Origin: JALYIM01 sp040003205
GTDB taxonomy: Bacteria > Acidobacteriota > Terriglobia > Terriglobales > Acidobacteriaceae
Length of the DNA stretch: 6,820 bases
NCBI GenBank assembly: GCA_040003205.1
Contig: JBDUDA010000169.1
Coordinates: 1-6,820 of the forward strand
Direction of reading: 5' to 3'
A model generated the notes under the pieces. That model saw only the letters and a list, made by a program, of their open reading frames with translations. It had not been told where the DNA came from and did not search any database. The translations under genes were made by a program, and so were the position numbers. Position 1 is the first letter of the stretch. Each line of letters begins with the position of its first letter. Shown here piece after piece: positions 4,689 through 6,820 of the stretch.

Positions 4689-6820
4689 TTAAAAAGAAAA
4701 CACCACCTGCATATCGATGCGGCGGTTTGCGGATGAACTGGAAAACGGTCCGCCGGCCAGCGCGATTGATTTTCCGAAAAGCGGAGAATCGAGAGTTCCG
4801 ATCGGTGTTGCCAAATTTACTCTGTTGAATGCGTTGCGAGCATTTGCGCTGAAGGTCAGGCTATAGCGGCGATTTACAGGCGGTCCGCCGCCGAAAGGAT
4901 TCGGTCCGCCGCCTCCGCTTAATCCGCGTCCACCCAATCCACCGCCGGGGCCACCTCCGGGACCACCGGGACCGCGTCCCATGCCCATACCCGGCCGGGG
5001 AGCGCCCTCGACTTTCTTTCCAAATCCGATGGTCTTACTCAATCGTAGATTCAAGGTGAAGTCAGATGGCCCGTTTCCATAGTTGATTGGGATGAGTCTG
5101 TCGCCGGAGGCTGGCGCGACATCGAATGAGCCAAGCCTAGTCACGCGCAGATTAGCGGCTGCGGTCGCACTGGTGGCGAACGAAGGACGGTCATTGAAAA
5201 TGGAATCACTATTCAAATCCTGGCCGACTGTGATGTTGTACGGCTGGCCCGAAGTCACTACGACGAACGGGCTGAAACTCAAAGCCCACGGCAACGAAAT
5301 GTTTCCTCCCAGAAACATGCGATGTCGGACGTCGAAGGATGCGCGCCCGTAATCCTGTTGCAGGTCGTATTGGTTGGAGGGAAAGCTTAGCGACGAAGAT
5401 GCTTCTGAAAATGGTCCCGCGCCGCCAGAAGATCCCGCTGAAGTTCCCAAATCGCTGTGGGCATAATTCAGAGTATAAAAACCGAAAAGAGAAATTTTGG
5501 ATCCTGCGGTAAGCCTTACATTCGCGATCAACTGGTTCTGACGGAACACCCCCTCGGATTCGTACTCGTAAATATTCGTTGCGCCTCCATAAGGACGTAG
5601 CCCATTGGAAGGATTCGTGCCAGGTACCGGCGCATTAATATTCCGCAAAAGAAGTTGATGGCCCCCGCGTGAGTTTATGTATGTGATTGAAATCGTGGCC
5701 GCCTTCGAAAGCTGCCGCTCCGCGCTGATCGCGGTTTGCAGGGTTTGGGGAGCGCGCAGGCTGTGCGCGATTCTGTAAACCGTGGGAGAAGTGTCAGCCC
5801 CCGTGAGCAAACTTGCCGAAGGGATATTTGGGTAGAAATCTGGAAATTGAACGATGTTCTGTTGCTGCGTTAATCCATTCAAGCGTTCGGATTGCAGGAC
5901 GAAATCGCTGCTGAAGCGATCGTAGAAGATGCCGAAGCCGGCCCGCAAAACGAGCTGCGGAACTTTCTTCCCGCCGCCACCAATTCCCCACGCGAAACTC
6001 ACACGCGGCGCCACGTCGCCGTGATCGTAGATATGGTTCTGAGTTTCGAAACGCAATCCATAACTGAACGTCATGTTGGGGCGTATACGCCAGTCGTCCC
6101 CCGCGAATAATCCCGCGTCCACGGTGTTCACCGACGCCAGAGGTTGGCCGGTGGTGATTGCAAATTGGCTGGCCCCGCCTCCAGCTGCGCGAATCTGGGC
6201 CGCCGTTTGTCCCTGCGAGAGTCCCAGCTGCGTAATCTGATAAGCGGCAAGCGTGGGAAATACGAACGTTCCATTGAAATTCGAAGTGGATTGATTGGAA
6301 TCGGTCAGAGCTCGCAACCGGCCTCCGAATCGAATGAAGTGATTGCCATGAGCAATGGAGGTGTAGTTCTGCAACTCATAATGATTCTGGACGTCGCTAA
6401 ATTGCCCCAGCCGGTTCCCCCCTCCGCTGAATGAGCCTTGCACTGTAACCGTGGGCTGCGAGCTACGCGCGATCTGACTATTATTCTCGCGGGCAAACCG
6501 AAATCGGGTTTCGTTAATTACACTCGGGCTAATAATTTGTGTGTCACTGACCTGGAGAGTGTGCTCGCTATTAGTGAGGTTGTAGGCTTGCGACACGAGC
6601 GCCAACTGTCCGACTCCGTCATTCGATTCATTGCGATCTGTGAACTGATAGCGGGCGGTGAGAGTGTTGTGCGTGCTGATCTGGTAATCCAGCCGTGGAC
6701 TAAAATTTGTTCTAATCCGGGGATTGTTCACTGCCTGATTAAAGGTGGTGGGATCAAACGAGGAGTCCAGCACGGAAGCGTTCACCAACGAGAGTCTTTT
6801 CTCAGCTCGATGGACAACGC
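4689..6820 (-). CDS. Oar-like TonB-dependent receptor, C-terminal part (5' end outside window)
   Basis: Outer-membrane beta-barrel protein, probably for TonB-driven uptake or binding of a large substrate that cannot be named from sequence. About 710 residues are visible, ending at TAA (4691-4689). The frame stays open to the right edge; upstream of the TTG at 6788-6786 it reads VVHRAEKRLS, so that TTG is not the true start. The signal peptide, carboxypeptidase-like domain and plug expected at the N-terminus lie outside. Counting from that TTG as residue 1, alternating beta-strand sequence runs throughout, with family hallmarks: FAGDDWRIRPNMTFSYGLRFE (228-248), APRVSFAWG (260-268), RAGFGIFYDRF (282-292), DLNSDSIFNDRPSF (524-537), then ARNAFNRVNL (650-659) and the terminal strand RRIDMQVVFSF, whose final aromatic residue is the barrel assembly signal. 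A block of about 42 residues rich in Gly, Pro and Met/Arg (about 596-637) sits before the last strands. The gene is convergent with the cyclase operon and so separately transcribed. Confidence 0.93.
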   Translation of the reverse strand, partial: VVHRAEKRLSLVNASVLDSSFDPTTFNQAVNNPRIRTNFSPRLDYQISTHNTLTARYQFTDRNESNDGVGQLALVSQAYNLTNSEHTLQVSDTQIISPSVINETRFRFARENNSQIARSSQPTVTVQGSFSGGGNRLGQFSDVQNHYELQNYTSIAHGNHFIRFGGRLRALTDSNQSTSNFNGTFVFPTLAAYQITQLGLSQGQTAAQIRAAGGGASQFAITTGQPLASVNTVDAGLFAGDDWRIRPNMTFSYGLRFETQNHIYDHGDVAPRVSFAWGIGGGGKKVPQLVLRAGFGIFYDRFSSDFVLQSERLNGLTQQQNIVQFPDFYPNIPSASLLTGADTSPTVYRIAHSLRAPQTLQTAISAERQLSKAATISITYINSRGGHQLLLRNINAPVPGTNPSNGLRPYGGATNIYEYESEGVFRQNQLIANVRLTAGSKISLFGFYTLNYAHSDLGTSAGSSGGAGPFSEASSSLSFPSNQYDLQQDYGRASFDVRHRMFLGGNISLPWALSFSPFVVVTSGQPYNITVGQDLNSDSIFNDRPSFATSATAAANLRVTRLGSFDVAPASGDRLIPINYGNGPSDFTLNLRLSKTIGFGKKVEGAPRPGMGMGRGPGGPGGGPGGGLGGRGLSGGGGPNPFGGGPPVNRRYSLTFSANARNAFNRVNLATPIGTLDSPLFGKSIALAGGPFSSSSANRRIDMQVVFSF
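4878..5003 (-). other. Glycine-rich insertion in the receptor barrel
   Basis: These codons encode a block starting PRPGMGMGRGPGG and ending NPFGGGPP, with roughly half of the residues Gly. It falls between the strand ending LRLSKTIGFGKK and the strand starting RRYSLTFSANA, so it should form a long loop near the end of the barrel. Similar Gly-rich blocks at this spot are, from memory, frequent in acidobacterial relatives. The low-complexity DNA (repeated CCG/CCACC units on the plus strand) is prone to length change. Confidence 0.75.

Noticed and set aside
6786..6788. TTG as start codon of the receptor gene
   Set aside because: The frame continues without a stop to the window edge (VVHRAEKRLS upstream), and receptors of this family need an N-terminal signal peptide and plug that are missing here.

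Overview
The window most resembles a chromosomal segment of an Acidobacteriota genome, probably class Terriglobia. The main reason is the large minus-strand outer-membrane protein, whose C-terminal strand sequence, late glycine-rich block and 'DLN.D..FNDRP' signature match the very abundant Oar-like TonB-dependent receptors of that phylum as I remember them. Base composition looks moderate (roughly 50-55% G+C by eye), with no abrupt shift that would suggest an island. No tRNA, rRNA, CRISPR array, insertion sequence or phage gene is visible. The taxonomic call is an inference from family resemblance, not from a search.

Layout. Positions 1-167 are an upstream region. It holds a possible 35-codon minus-strand small ORF with a perfect Shine-Dalgarno sequence (10-117), a 7-bp direct repeat (127-150) and a possible -10 element (156-161). 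Positions 168-1895 (+) encode a membrane diguanylate cyclase: about ten transmembrane helices, a short coiled coil, and a complete GGDEF domain with GGEEF active site and RxxD inhibitory site. Only 15 bases later, positions 1911-4559 (+) encode an 882-residue protein with a folded N-terminal module, a glycine/serine/proline/glutamine-rich linker and a long helical region ending in HEAT repeats. The 129-base gap 4560-4688 separates convergent genes and holds a small hairpin in a repeat-like sequence plus a 21-base-spaced imperfect direct repeat. Positions 4689-6820 (-) encode the C-terminal ~710 residues of the Oar-like TonB-dependent receptor; its N-terminus lies beyond the right edge.

How the genes may work together. 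The first two plus-strand genes look co-transcribed and probably translationally linked. A reasonable inference is that the cyclase makes c-di-GMP in response to a membrane or periplasmic cue, while the HEAT-repeat protein acts as a scaffold or effector in the same pathway. The sequence itself shows only the pairing. The receptor gene is convergent, hence a separate transcription unit, probably for uptake or surface binding of a large substrate. The cyclase/HEAT pair is the best candidate here for something not well described; the rest is ordinary for this phylum.
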